Origin: Pseudoneurospora amorphoporcata
Lineage: Eukaryota > Ascomycota > Sordariomycetes > Sordariales > Sordariaceae
DNA length: 64,000 bases
NCBI GenBank assembly: GCA_033297205.1
Contig: MU859085.1
Span: 186,001-250,000 of the forward strand
Reading direction: 5' to 3'
This document shows positions 45,103 through 56,584 of this stretch, piece after piece (positions within the stretch are counted from its first letter, which is position 1; every line of letters starts with the position of its first letter). The notes under the pieces are model-generated. The model was not told the origin of the DNA. It made no database searches and worked only from the letters and a program-made list of their open reading frames with translations. The position numbers and the translations under genes are program-made.

Positions 45103-46886
45103 ATGACCGACTTCCAAGATGAAAAGAAGGTGGTCTCTTCCATCGACACCCCTTCCTCCGGATCCCTAGACGACGTCAAGGGTGTTTCCTCACCAGCCCG
45201 TCCCGCCTCTGTTTCTCGCGTCTCACTCTCAGAAGAACTCGGCGGCACAAAAGACGAGTACGGCTCGACCGCTGATCACGTCTTTAGCGACCCCGCAGTC
45301 GCTGCACACTGGGCTGAGGTCTACGAGCGCGCCGGGTACGAGAACCGTCACCGATTCGACCCATCTTTCCAATGGGACGCCGCGGAGGAGCGCAAGCTGG
45401 TGCGCAAGATCGACTTTAGGATCACGCTCTGGGCCTGGATCATGTTCTGCAGCTTGGATTTGCATCGGAAGAACATCAACCGAGCTATCAGCGATGACAT
45501 GTTGCCGGAGTTGGGTATGTCGATCCCTTTGTGATGCTTCCAGTCCCACTTCCTGTTCACCGAATTAGTACGAGCCGTACTGACTGACACGACCCAGGAA
45601 TGAACACAAACGACTACAACTATGGCCAAACCATCTTCCTGGCCACCTTCCTCCTTGCCGAGCTTCCCTCGGGTCTCGTGGCCAAGAAGCTTGGTGCCGA
45701 CCGCTTCATTCCCATGCAAATCGTGTCTTGGTCCATCTTGTCGGGCGCCCAAGTCTGGATCACGAACAGAGCCCACTTCTACGTTATCAAGGCACTTATG
45801 GGCGTTGCCATGGGTGGCTTCATCCCCGACATTGTCCTCTGGTTGACCTATTACTACAAGTCCAACGAGTTGCCTCTCCGTCTGGCTTTCTTCTGGACTG
45901 CTCTGTCGACTGTCAACATTGTTGGTTCCCTGATGGCCGCCGGAATCTTGCAAATGCGTGGCATCAATGGCTGGAGTGGCTGGCAGTGGCTGTTCCTGAT
46001 CGAGGCGCTCATCTCCCTCGTGGTAGGTATTTTCGCTTTCGTTCTCATGCCCCCGGGTCCTTGCCAGACCAAGTCCTGGTTCCGCGGAAAGAACGGCTGG
46101 TTTTCCGACCGCGAGGAATACATCATGGTCAACCGCCTGCTGCGCGACGATCCCTCCAAGGGCGACATGAACAACCGCGAGGGTGTCTCCGCCAAGGGCC
46201 TGCTCCTGGCCATCAAGGAATGGGAGATGTGGCCGCTCTACATGGTCGGCGTGTGCGCTTACATCCCGCCCGGCCCTCCCGGGAACTACCTCAGTTTGAT
46301 CCTGCGCACGCACGGCTTCACCGTCTTCCAGTCCAACCTCCTCACCATCCCGGCCTACTTCCTCTTCGCCTGCAATCTGGTCGTCCTCTCCTATTTCTCC
46401 AAGCGTTTCAAGGAGCGCGCCTTCATCGCCTCCATCTCGCAGTGGTGGATGCTTCCCTTCCTCGCCGCCATCGTCGCCCTGCCCGACGCCGGCGTCTGGG
46501 TCCGCTACGCCCTCCTCACCGGCGTCCTGTCGTATCCGTACTGCCACGCCATCTTGGTGGCTTGGAACGCCCAGAACAGCAACAGCGTGCGGACGAGAGC
46601 GGTTTCCGCGGCCTTGTACAACATGTTTGTGCAGGCTGGCAGTATTATCTATGATAACATCTACCGCGAGGACGACAAGCCGTTGTACAAGAGGGGAAAC
46701 AAGGTGTTGCTGGCTATTGCTTGCTGGAATATCGTGCTGTTTCTTCTGACCAAGGCGTTTTATGTGTGGAGGAATAAGCTGAAGGATGAGAAGTGGAATG
46801 CCATGACGCCCGAGGAGCAGCAGGAGTATGTTTTGACTACGAAGGATGAGGGGCCCAAGAGGTTGGATTTTAGGTTTGCTCATTGA
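45103..46886 (+). CDS. MFS transporter, allantoate/organic-anion permease family (Dal5-like)
   Basis: Exons 45103-45514 and 45598-46886 (83-nt intron, donor GTATGT, phase 1), 566 residues. A plasma-membrane proton-coupled permease of the anion:cation symporter group, which takes up small organic acids and vitamins in fungi (Dal5, Tna1, Fen2 are relatives). Seen: a hydrophilic N-terminus of about 100 residues; EERKLVRKIDFRITLWAWIMF leading into helix 1; the spliced segment GMNTNDYNYGQTIF in the first loop; about eleven to twelve hydrophobic segments; the central hydrophilic loop with NGWFSDREEYIMVNRLLRDD, a family signature; and a C-terminal cytosolic tail. The substrate cannot be read from sequence. 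Confidence 0.92.
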
Positions 46887-47275
46887 GCGCGAGGTTGTTG
46901 GTTGTGCTGGTCTTTTTTTAGGTTGGTGTCGAAAGGAGGAGGAAAGGGACGTGGAAGATGCTGGTTTTAACGGGACAGCATTGATGATGATGATGATAAT
47001 ACCCATGACTTGAAAAAGGGAGCAAAATAGATAGAGAGTAAGGGTTGAGATTAGAGTGTTAGAGATGACGATGAATGAACGTTGAAGTATGCAGACCTCT
47101 CTATCAGAGGGTAGGGTACCTTAGTTTCCCGCGTGCACCCCCTTCTCTTGTGCTTGCACTAAAGATGGGGACCGAGTTCCTGTTGGTGTTTGACAGCGGG
47201 GCAATTCAACGAGGAGGCGACCTTTTTGGTGACGGAGATGATGCTGAGGAATCCAGTGGAAGTACCTAACTGAGT
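46887..47275. other. Intergenic between MFS gene and pseudogene
   Basis: 3' flank of the MFS gene and the place where the missing first half of the oxalate decarboxylase relic would be expected. No recognisable cupin sequence in it. Confidence 0.4.
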
Positions 47276-47938
47276 AAGGATTTGAAACCCAACACTTTGG
47301 CGTTCGATAACCCGCCCAAGGACCAGCTGTATATCTTCAACGGGAGTCCCGCTCCGAAAAAAATATGGCCGAGCAGAACTTGACGGGTCCCGCGGGGGCG
47401 GTTACCGGTAACGAGAGTTTCAAGCAGCCGATGATGGTCGAAGGCGGCTCCGTCAAGATCATCGACCCTTTGACTTTTCCCATGGCCCCGGAAACTTGTC
47501 GGCTTCGCAAGTCGTCATCCACCCCGGCGCCATGCGCGAGATCCACTGGCACACGACCTCGGACGAGTAGGCCTTCTTTCATCCAGGGCAGCGGGCGGAT
47601 AACCACCGGTGTACGTAGCCCCCTCGGCTTCAAGGACGTACGACTTTACTGCTGGCGGGGTGGGCTATATATACCGCAGGGGTCGAGCCATTATATTGAG
47701 AATACCGGGACGGAGGACTTGGTCTACCTCGAGGTACTGCATGCGCCTAAGTTTACCTATGGATATCTGTGTTGCGCAGTGGTTGGCGCTGACGCCGAGG
47801 CAGGTTGTTAAGGATCATGTGCATTTGCCGGATGAGTTGTTGGATCGGTTGCCGACGGAGAAACCGTAAGTAAGGTATGTGGTTGCGGGGAACAAGAATC
47901 TGACGGCCATGGTGGGGGGTGGGCAGGCTTATTATTGA
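47276..47938 (+). pseudogene. Oxalate decarboxylase (bicupin) relic, second half only
   Basis: The pieces appear in family order but in different frames: AFDNPPKDQLYIFNGSP (47276 on), GGSVKIIDPLTFPMAPE, the second-cupin metal site IHPGAMREIHWHTTSDE, VYVAPSASRTYDFTAGGVGYI, HYIENTGTEDLVYLEVLHAPKF, VAQWLALTPRQVVKDHVHLP and the end LTAMVGGGQAYY (stop 47936-47938). I count at least five frameshifts (one at an A7 run near 47357) and a TAG in place of the Trp after SDE, a G-to-A change as RIP would make. The first cupin domain is missing. Intact enzymes convert oxalate to formate and CO2 using two Mn sites; this copy cannot. Confidence 0.85.
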
Positions 47939-48313
47939 GCTTGGCTTGGCCTTGGACTCACGATACAGGTGTGATGCACGGCGTGTGAATGCGTGATGGG
48001 TAATTCAAGATATGGAAGGTGACGGACATGGTGCAGATGTTGTGTGTCCAGCGGCCAGCAGCACGTGAGGCTTTGATGATGCATGTCGGCGTTGGGTTCT
48101 CCTTGTTTATGCGTGTGCGAATTTTCTTGCTGTGAGCCGTCGGGATACCACATTCTGTATCTAGCATAGCAGTGGCAGGTGCAGGCAGCAGACTTTGGTG
48201 TGCAATGTTAGGTTCGTTAACAGCGCTCCTCACAAAGGCCACCCAAATCTGCTAGCAGCACTGTCTCTTCGGGTGATTGGTGAAGTGGTTCGTGCACAGC
48301 AAACCCGAAAATG
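47939..48313. other. Intergenic flank of the AT-rich island
   Basis: Ordinary base composition, no gene. Ends at the left inverted repeat of the island. Confidence 0.45.
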
Positions 48314-48347
48314 CTAGCTGGCAAGACCTAGAATGCTCCCTGGCAAG
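48314..48347 (+). repeat. Left arm of the island-flanking inverted repeat
   Basis: CTAGCTGGCAAGACCTAGAA continuing to CTGGCAAG; itself contains CTGGCAAG twice. Partner at 58174-58206. Confidence 0.85.
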
Positions 48348-48946
48348 TAGTAGTGGTTTATTTCTGAAAAAATAAGACTTTTTTAAAAATTTTCAGAAAA
48401 TTGAAATTTAGTAAATAACACTAGTGTAAATGATCCGTACACACACCCTATAATTAATTATACACATTTTTTACCCTTTTAATTATTATTAACTCTATTA
48501 ATTCTCAACGAAACTACATAAAACTAATCGCGATCGACTTATACAAGCCCAAAGAACACTCTCACAATACCGCCTATTTAAAACGAAATAATTTATTGCC
48601 AATTCAAAATACGCCCGCGCTCTAGCAATCTTACTACCTAAATTAAGTACTACTATTATAATTAATTAAGAGTTTAAAATATTACCCGCATACGCAAATA
48701 TTTTAATACCTATAATAACTACAAACGCTAGCGTATTAATAATTTTATTCGAAATAATAGGGATATTCGCTAATATACCTTCGTATTTATAACTAAATAA
48801 ATTAAAAGAATTAATATCCTTATAACCAAAGCTATTGTATATAGAAGTAAGCTATTTAATACCCTTAACTCCTAAAAAATAAAAGTATTTATCCAAACAG
48901 ATAACCTTACCTACATTCCTCCTTTTCGCAAAGCAATTTCTAATAT
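48348..48946. other. AT-rich spacer, heavily decayed
   Basis: No frames, no repeat ends recognised. Probably an older, RIP-degraded repeat in which later elements landed. Confidence 0.5.
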
Positions 48947-48951
48947 CTATC

Positions 48952-49397
48952 TGTGACGAACGGCAGTCTGATCTGCCTAAGTGGGATAGCTGAAGGTAAA
49001 GACTATCAGTGCTGTTCGGTGAAGCCAAAAGGTTCACAACAAGTATGGTAGCGTTATACGTGTCTCAGTGATAAAGATTAATTGACTACTGTCGAACTAT
49101 TTGACAATCTAAGTTCTCCAGTCGTCCCTTTATACTCCATGCCTTGTAGCTGCTTCTTGTGTCTCTATGTCTATGGTGATGCTGCTCACTCGTGGTGTTG
49201 GCTCACCCGTGAGCACCTGCTTACCGTGAGCCCTGGCTCACCAGTGAGCACTGGCTCACCGTGAGCACTGTGCATCCTGTGAGCCCGTGCATGCTTAGGT
49301 GCCTTTCTTGGTTTCTGAGGGTTACACTGGTTCCTTTGAGCGGGGCTACTAGGTCCTAAAGGCTTGGGCGACCCCTGTGTCGCTTAAGTTCGTAATA
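48952..49397. mobile_element. Solo LTR with CTATC target duplication (LTR-D)
   Basis: Begins TGTGACGAAC and ends GTTCGTAATA, near-inverted ends of LTR type, with CTATC on both sides (48947-48951 and 49398-49402). 446 bp. No internal retrotransposon part, so a solo LTR left by recombination. It contains many GTGAGC/GCTCAC units at 49188-49286. Confidence 0.8.
49188..49286. repeat. GCTCAC / GTGAGC palindromic repeat cluster
   Basis: About ten alternating GCTCACC and GTGAGC units, such as GCTCACCGTGAGC, in 100 bases inside LTR-D. Can form several alternative hairpins. Confidence 0.8.
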
Positions 49398-49428
49398 CTA
49401 TCTCCTTTCAATTTATAATAATATTAAA

Positions 49429-50179
49429 GAGAAGCGCTACTCGCACGTTGGCAAAACTCTACTCGCACGTAGATCTACATTTTTTTCCTATATATAACTC
49501 GAACCCGCTCGAAGTCTGCTATAGTAGATGTATTCTTTTATAAATTTCGCTAAGTATATTTGGGCATTTCAATCTTTTAAGGTTGCTATGCTATGCTAAG
49601 CCTAGATTCTAGACTACAGCGTACGCACCCCTAGATTTGTACCCAAATCCAGTTCTTATAGGGTATTTATATAGCGGTCTTATAGGGCACTTAGCGGCAC
49701 GGTCGCATGCGCCTATCGGCTGAGTCACTACATCGGTTATCTACATCGCAATTAGCTAGGAAAACGCATAGAAAAATAATAGATCATTCTATACTATCGA
49801 CAGATGTTAGCGCTTTGTTTACTTAATAATATCTAATAATGCGCGACGTAGTAGATTGAAGGATTATAATGTGGTGATGTATGCGATGGTGGTTTGGTAA
49901 AGGAAGTAGTGCGACAAGGTACTAGTGCTAGTGCTAGAAAATCACGAGTTAGACTGCCTAGTCTGGGCTAGTTTGGGCGCCTAGACTAGGGTGGCTAGTG
50001 TAGTACGACTACAAGGGTCTAAACGTGTACTGAGCTGAAATCTGGGAGCTTAGCGGGCACAGTACAACCTAAATAGGTATGAGACCATAGTAGGTCGCCA
50101 GGGTTTGGGTTATGTATGGGAAAAAAAATGTGGATCTACGTGCGAGTAGAGTTTTGCCAACGTGCGAGTAGCGCTTCTT
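49429..50179. mobile_element. Foldback element E1, 8-bp target duplication ATATTAAA
   Basis: Starts GAGAAGCGCTACTCGCACG; the right end is its reverse complement with the last C changed to T. Arms of about 52 bp match almost fully. Exact ATATTAAA flanks at 49421-49428 and 50180-50187. 751 bp, non-coding. Each arm carries two CTACTCGCACG sub-repeats, likely transposase sites. Confidence 0.85.
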
Positions 50180-50187
50180 ATATTAAA

Positions 50188-50637
50188 TTAGCTATTATAA
50201 AGCAAATTAATTATTATACCCAATTTAATATCGTCTTTAATAAATTTAATGATTACGCTAACCGTCGTATTTTTAATATTTCTATTTATTTACCTAATAA
50301 AATTTCTTTTTACTAAAAATATATTTATACTAACGCTATTGAATATACTACTACTAATATTACTATATTAATCTTTACTAATATTATAGAGTAATATAAA
50401 CGTAGGAGGATAGATGTAATATACGTAGTTGTACGAGAAAGGAAAAAGAGAGAGAGGGAGGAGTGTAGTCTATTAGTACGTACGTGCGATCCTATTAGCT
50501 AATAGCTAATAGATTCGACGACGGTAGTGCTAGTCGTGTACGTAGTACTTAGTGCTTAGTTATAGGCTAATCCTGTGATAACTAAAGCTAGTTATATCAT
50601 TTAAAATTGCTAGGGTAAAATTATTAATTTCGTAATA
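50188..50637. other. AT-rich spacer between E1 and E2
   Basis: Decayed sequence with a purine patch GAGAGAGAGGGAGG near 50448. No gene. Confidence 0.45.
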
Positions 50638-50645
50638 AATATATA

Positions 50646-51427
50646 GAGAAACTCTATCCGGACTGCTATAAATCTCTATCCGGACTGTACTCTACTCTTT
50701 CTTCCACACATAACCCGAACCCTCGTCCGGGTCTAGTAAGTCCAATATATTCTTTTGAAAATTTCGCCTAGAATCTAAGTATTACATCTTTCAAAGTTTT
50801 GCTATGCTTGCCAAGCCTAGACTCCAAACTGCAGCGCACGCACCACTCATGCCTAGTTTTTATAGGGTATTTTTATAGTAGTCTTATAGGGTACTTAGTA
50901 GTACAGTCGTACTTTTATACGTCGTATTCAATCGAGGGCGCGCTACGGTCGCAACCAGCCGTCGGCTGCTGGGTCGCCGCATCTATTATCTACATTATAA
51001 TTAGCTAAGGAAACGTACTAAAAGTTAATACATCATTTCGTACTGTAGTCTAGATGCTAGTGCCTTATTTGCTTGGTGATGCGATGTGCTGATGTTGAGG
51101 TAGATTAATTGACTGCGATGTGGTAATGTGTGCGATGGTAGCTTGGTAAGAAAGTAATGCGATAGGGTAAGAAAAAAACGGCCAAGTTAGACTGCCCAGT
51201 CTGGGCACCCAGTCACGCCAGTCTGGGCGTCCAGACTAGGGTGGCTAGTGTAGTACGACTATAGGGGTTTAAACGTATAATGGGCTAAAATTTAGGAGCT
51301 TGGCGGGCGCGGTACGAGCTAGACTGGTGTAGGACCATAGCAAGTCGCTAGGGTTCAGGTTATGTGTGGAAAAAAAAGTAAAGTACAGTCCGGAGAGAGA
51401 TTTATAGTAGTCCGGATAGAGTTTCTC
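50646..51427. mobile_element. Foldback element E2, 8-bp target duplication AATATATA
   Basis: Left end GAGAAACTCTATCCGGACTG and the right end is its inverse, ending at 51427. AATATATA on both sides (50638-50645 and 51428-51435). 782 bp, non-coding. The interior aligns by eye with E1 (for example TTCGCCTAGAATCTAAG and AAGCCTAGACTCCAAACTGC). Confidence 0.85.
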
Positions 51428-51606
51428 AATATATATAGTAAAATTCATCTTACTTATATTATTTTAATAAAGAAAAAGAAGTTTAAGTATACTATTTCAA
51501 TTCTTTATAATTTTTATAATTTTTAATTACCTATTAAAAATATATTAGTAGTTAAACTGTTTAAGTAAATTATTTACTCTATAACCTAATTGATTACTTT
51601 CTTTAA

Positions 51607-52303
51607 GAGCAACTCTACTCGCACCGTCAGAAAACTCGGACCGTAATCTACTTTTTTCTCCCATACATAATCCTAACCCTACTATCCCCTCCCTGTTAGC
51701 ACCAATCTCGCTCGTACTGCGACTGCCAAGCTCCTAAATTACAGCCCATTACATATTTTAATCCCTATACAGCACACGTATCGCTGACAGCCATAATAGT
51801 TACTAACAGTTGACAATCGCTAATAGCCGTAATAATCGCTGACAGCCGTAACAATCGCTGGCAGCCGTGACAATCGCTGACAGCCGTGACAATTGCTGAC
51901 AGCTGACAATCGCTGACAGCTGTGACAATCGCTAACAGCTGTGACAGTCATTGACAGTAATTGAGTGCGATTGAAATAGTCGCTCAATTGAGTGCGATTG
52001 AGATAGTCGCTCAATTAAGTGCGATTGAACAATGTACGACCGTATTGTGCGACCGTGCTATTAATTGCCTTGTAAAGTGCGCTGTAAAATGCTCTATAAA
52101 GTGCGATATAGGAGTGCGTACCTAGTTTGGGCACTGTAGTCTAGTGTTGCGTATGAAAGAATAGTAATGCCTAGATTTTTAGGTGAAACTTTTGAAAGAA
52201 TATATATGACATCTGTGGCCGCGCGAGGGTTAGGGATATGTGTGAGAGAAAAAGTAGATTACGGTCCGAGTAGAGTTTTCTAATAGTGCGAGTAGAATTT
52301 CTC
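51607..52303. mobile_element. Foldback element E3, 8-bp target duplication TTCTTTAA
   Basis: Left end GAGCAACTCTACTCGCACCG, right end inverse (GAGAAATTCTACTCGCAC when reversed), flanks TTCTTTAA at 51599-51606 and 52304-52311. 697 bp. Its interior has the CGCTGACAGCCGTGACAAT tandem array at 51781-51960. Confidence 0.85.
51781..51960. repeat. Tandem array of about 19-bp units in E3
   Basis: Imperfect copies of CGCTGACAGCCGTGACAAT. The same units appear reversed in E5 at 55281-55555. Units are contiguous without spacers, so this is a minisatellite and not a CRISPR. Confidence 0.85.
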
Positions 52304-52435
52304 TTCTTTAAAACTTTGAAATTACAACTCTTAAAATTTTATACTTATATAATTTAAAAGCTTTATAAATACATTTCAATTTTAATATTATATGTTACTT
52401 TCTCTTTCTCATATTAAATTAAGTATAAATAAAAA

Positions 52436-53794
52436 GAGAAATGCTATTCGCACCGCCATCTTTCTCTTTAGACACCGCTGCTCTACCCCTTCCGCATTTC
52501 TAACCAATTAAATCGCTAGCATCTAAACTACGGTCCACCCCCCCTTTTCCAGTAGTATTCTTTTATAAATTTCGCCTAGAAATCTTGGTATTACATTCTT
52601 TTATGAAATGTTATGCCCAGTGCCAAGCCCAGATCTATACCTAGATTTGCACCTAGATTGGCCACTTTATAGCACACTTTACAGCGTACTTTATAGCGCA
52701 CTTAGCGGCACGGTCGCACATCGCACGGTCGCATATCGCTTAATTGAACGAGTTTAATTGAGCGATTAATCACACTCAATCGACATTAATCTATATATAT
52801 ATAATCTATCTAATATTTATCGTATAATCGAGTACTCTAACTACCAACGAATCTTCCAGAGTACCAAAGTGCTAGCGAGTACGCCAGAGTCTCCCCTACT
52901 AGCTTTATATACTTACTATACGTACACTACGCCGTATGCCCTACGTGCCAGCAGGAGTGCTAGCTGGCGTGCTTCCTCTACCCCGAATAGCGTTACTTCC
53001 CTTCTCTCCTCCTCTTCTACCTCTCTATGTACTGCCGCGAGGGCGGCCTCGTCTGTTCTGTGTACCGGCTAGAGGCTGGCGGCGGTCAGCCTCATTAGCT
53101 TGCTCAAGGTCTACACCCTCCCATGCAGACACGTTTCGCTGGATAGACGGCGCTACCCGTGTCGAGGTAGTAGGGTTGCGGCCTGCCCTGGGCTGTCGGC
53201 CGCGGCTGGGCTGTAAGCGAGGCCGTCCTCGAGGCCATAATGTTACCGCTTGGAATTGAGCTGGCGCAATTGAAGGAGGGAGAGCTTAGGTATTAACTGG
53301 CGCGGTCAGTCAGTAAGAGTGAGGTCAATTGCTAGGGTGTACGCTACGGTCGCGTGCGCCCGTCGGCTAGGTCGCTACATCAGCCATCTGCGTTACGATT
53401 AGCTAAGGAAATACACAGAAAAAATGACGGATCATTTCTTACTGTTGACAGATGCTAGCGCTTTGTTTACTTAGTGATATTTCGTAATGCGCGCGATAGT
53501 AGTTTAATTAATTATAGGGAGGGTAGTGGTAATAGTAATAGTAATGGAGGAAGCGATACGATGCGACGATGCAAATCGTTAAGTGTAACGATTACGAAAT
53601 CTAGCCTATGCAGGGGTTAGAATGTGTAATGGGCTGTAATCTGGGGGCTTGGCGGGCGCGGTACGATTTGCTAACGCCAAAAATAGGAGCGTAGAGACCT
53701 AGGATGGATGCTAGCGATTTAATTAGTTAGAAATGCGGGAGGGGTGGAGCGGCGGTGTCTGAAGAGAAAGATGGCGGTGCGAATAGTGTTTCTC
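52436..53794. mobile_element. Foldback element E4 (long form), 8-bp target duplication AATAAAAA
   Basis: Arms of about 88 bp: GAGAAATGCTATTCGCACCG... and its inverse, differing almost only by C/T. Flanks AATAAAAA at 52428-52435 and 53795-53802. At 1359 bp it is about 600 bp longer than its relatives. The extra part (about 52780-53340) is richer in GC; one frame there ends with KRGRPRG, an AT-hook-like motif. It could be a remnant of the mother transposase or captured DNA. Confidence 0.85.
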
Positions 53795-53802
53795 AATAAA
53801 AA

Positions 53803-54166
53803 AACGAATATATTGTTAATATAATTACTTATAAAAGTTTATAACATAAATCCATCCTCTTAATTGAAAAATTAAAGTACGTACTTATCGCTTTCACTCG
53901 TAATACCCGTAATAATATTTATTATAATAATCCTAATGAAAATAATCTTAGCGACCCTATCCGCCTTATAACAATATTAAGAATTATTAAAAACTATATT
54001 TTCTAAAGTACTATTAATAATTGACTATAAATTATATAACTAATCTATCAAACCTAATTAATATTAAAATTTAATAAACTTATTATTAATAAAATTATCC
54101 CATACTAGTTTTATATTTAGGATATCTAATAAACTTTTAACCTTTTCTAATATATAATACTTTAAT
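53803..54166. other. AT-rich spacer between E4 and LTR-A
   Basis: Very AT-rich, no frames, no repeat ends recognised. Confidence 0.45.
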
Positions 54167-54171
54167 ACTAG

Positions 54172-54823
54172 TATTTGCTGTAATGCTCTAACTAGCCTAT
54201 AATGATAGTACTAGTATAGGGATGCTATAGTGAACTATGCACTTGCAGTAAAGCGGAGCGGAAGCGGTAGTACGATAGCAGTGCTAAAGGAAGCAGCGTA
54301 GTTACAGCGTAGTTGTAGATACAATAGAAGGATGTTGTGAAAGAGGTCTTAGAGAGGACTCTGCTCTCAAGACAGAAGATTGTAGTAGACTCTGTACTGT
54401 AAGAAAAGACTGTATTGTATTGCTTGAATTATACTTGCTTGCTTGTTTACTTAAGGAGTAACTAACCAACGGAGAGAACAGGTCTTTATATATATAAATA
54501 CTAAGTATCTAGAAGCTTCTAGAGTGTAGAAGCTTCCTATAAGTTAGTAAAAGTGCTTATAAGAGTACTATACTATAAAAGGAAAGAGTTAAATCTATGA
54601 GCTTCTGTTGTATTCTATAATAACAAATCAATTTAGGGAGAATGCTAAATAAGTTCGAGAATCTAGAATGCAGTAGTGAAACCTCTGTGTTCTAGTAGAT
54701 TTTGTGGGGGCTGAGTTGGCTAATTCTATAATATAGAAGGAATAGTGTCCTTAGCAATTAGCCTTCTATACTATAAGGTAGTACAAGGCAGTTACAAGGC
54801 ACAATACTAGCTACACGTTAACA
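54172..54823. mobile_element. Solo LTR, copy A, target duplication ACTAG/GCTAG
   Basis: Starts TATTTGCTGTAATGC (TG changed to TA at the tip) and ends CACGTTAACA. Flanks ACTAG (54167-54171) and GCTAG (54824-54828) differ by one G/A. 652 bp. It is a direct repeat of copy B at 55903-56584 over its full length. Confidence 0.8.
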
Positions 54824-55280
54824 GCTAGGATTAACTAACTATAATTTATATAATAAAGAGAAATAAATAAATTACTACTATTAATTAATTCGCCTTCTTT
54901 CTTAACCTAAATAATTTAATAGTCTATCTTAAAAATATTTAGCTGGCTATACTAACTAACATTATAAGAAACTCTACTCGTACCATTAGAAAACTCTACT
55001 CGTACTATGATCCACTTTTTCCCTTACACATATCCCTAACCCTCGCGCGTTACAAATGTCACATATATTCTTTTGAAAGTTTCACTCAGAAATCTAAGCA
55101 TTACTATTCTTTTATACGTAACATCAGACTACAATACCTAAACCAAATGTGCACCCCTATATTGCACTTTACAGAGCATTTTATAACGTACTTATAGGGC
55201 ACTTAGCGGCACGGCCACACAACACGGTCGTACATTGTTCAATCGCACTCAATTAAATAACTATTTTAATCGTACTCGAT

Positions 55281-55555
55281 TGTTATCAATTGCCAGCGAC
55301 TGTCAACGACTATCACGGCTGTTAGCGATTGTTATAGCTGTTAGCAATTGTTAGCTGTCAACGATTGTCGGTTGTCAGCGATTGTCACGGCTGTCAACGA
55401 TTGTTATAGTTGTTAGCGATTGTTATAGCTGTTAGCGATTGTCAACTATTAGCGATTATCACGGCTGTCAACAATTGTCGGCTATTAACAATTGTCAGCT
55501 ATCAACAATTATTAGCTATTAGTGACTATTACGGCTGTCAGCGATACGTATGCTA
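55281..55555. repeat. Tandem array in E5, inverse of the E3 array
   Basis: Imperfect units such as GCTGTCAACGATTGT and GTTAGCGATTGTTATA; CA/TA variants between units. Confidence 0.8.
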
Positions 55556-55597
55556 TGCAGGGGTTAGAATGTGTAATAGGCTGTAATCTAGAGGCTT

Positions 55598-55832
55598 TGT
55601 TATAGGCATTGCCCGCTCTATGTAGATAGGTGCTGTGCTGCATTAGTGTAACCAACTGAGTGTAGCTGTCTAAGTGCAGCACAGCTAGCACGTATAGTGC
55701 CGCCCTGTGGACCTATAGCTACAGGGCTCCACACTATACCTTAGATAGTTCTCGTGTGTGTATAAGATCCTCTTCTCGTTCTTCATACAACAATCAACAT
55801 CGTACCTTAGTGTTTACTCGCGCTCTATAATA
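55598..55832. mobile_element. Solo LTR with GGCTT target duplication (LTR-C), nested in E5
   Basis: Starts TGTTATAGGCATTGCCC and ends CTATAATA, 235 bp, with exact GGCTT at 55593-55597 and 55833-55837. In E4 the uninterrupted site reads GGGGGCTTGGCGGGCGCGG, which matches the E5 flanks joined without the LTR. Has TATA-like and CT-rich LTR features. Confidence 0.85.
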
Positions 55833-55902
55833 GGCTTAGCGGGCGCGGTACGAGCGAGATTGGTGCTAACAGGGAAGGGACGGCAGGGTTAGGATTATAT
55901 AT

Positions 55903-56584
55903 TGTTTGCTACAATGCCCTAACTAGCCTATGATGATAGTACTAGTATAGGGATGCTACAGTAAACTATGCACTTGTAGCTGAGCGGAGCGGAAGCGGTG
56001 GTACGACAGCAGTGCTGAAGGAAGCAGCGTAATTGCAGCGTAGTTGCAAATACAATAGGAGTGTTGTAAAAGAGGTCTTAGAGAGGACTCTGCTCTCAAG
56101 ACAGAAGATTACAGTGAACTCTGCACTGTGGAAAACAACTTATTATAGTAAACTCTGCACTATAAGAAAAGACCGTATTGTATTGCTTGAGTGTCTTTGC
56201 TTGCTTGCTTGCTTACTTGCTTACTTGCTTGCTTAAGGAGTAACTAACTAACAGAGAGGAGAGGTCTTTATATACATAAATGCTGAGTGTCTAGAAGCTT
56301 CTAGAGTGTAGAAGTGCTTGTACGAGTACTATACCATAAAAGGAAAGAGTTGAATCTATGAGCTTCTGTTGCATTCCATAATGACAAATCAATCTAGGGA
56401 GAATGCTGAACAGATTCGAGAATCTAGAACGCAGTGGTGAAACCTCTATGTTCTAGTAGATTCTGTAGAGGCTAAGTTGACTGATTCTGTAACGTAGAAG
56501 GAATAGTGTCCTCAGCAATCAGCCTTCTATACTACAAGGTAGTACAAGGCAGTTACAAGGCACAGTACTAGCCACACGTTAATA
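55903..56584. mobile_element. Solo LTR, copy B, nested in E5, target duplication TATAT
   Basis: Starts TGTTTGCTACAATGCCC, ends CACGTTAATA (CA to TA at the tip), flanked by TATAT (55898-55902 and 56585-56589). 682 bp. Same family as copy A. It interrupts the right part of E5. Confidence 0.85.

Noticed and set aside
45348..47006. 552-codon minus-strand frame opposite the MFS gene
   Set aside because: Antisense shadow; the plus strand has a full MFS protein and a proper intron.
51781..51960. CRISPR-like regular repeats
   Set aside because: Units are contiguous and imperfect with no unique spacers; it is a minisatellite in a eukaryotic transposon.
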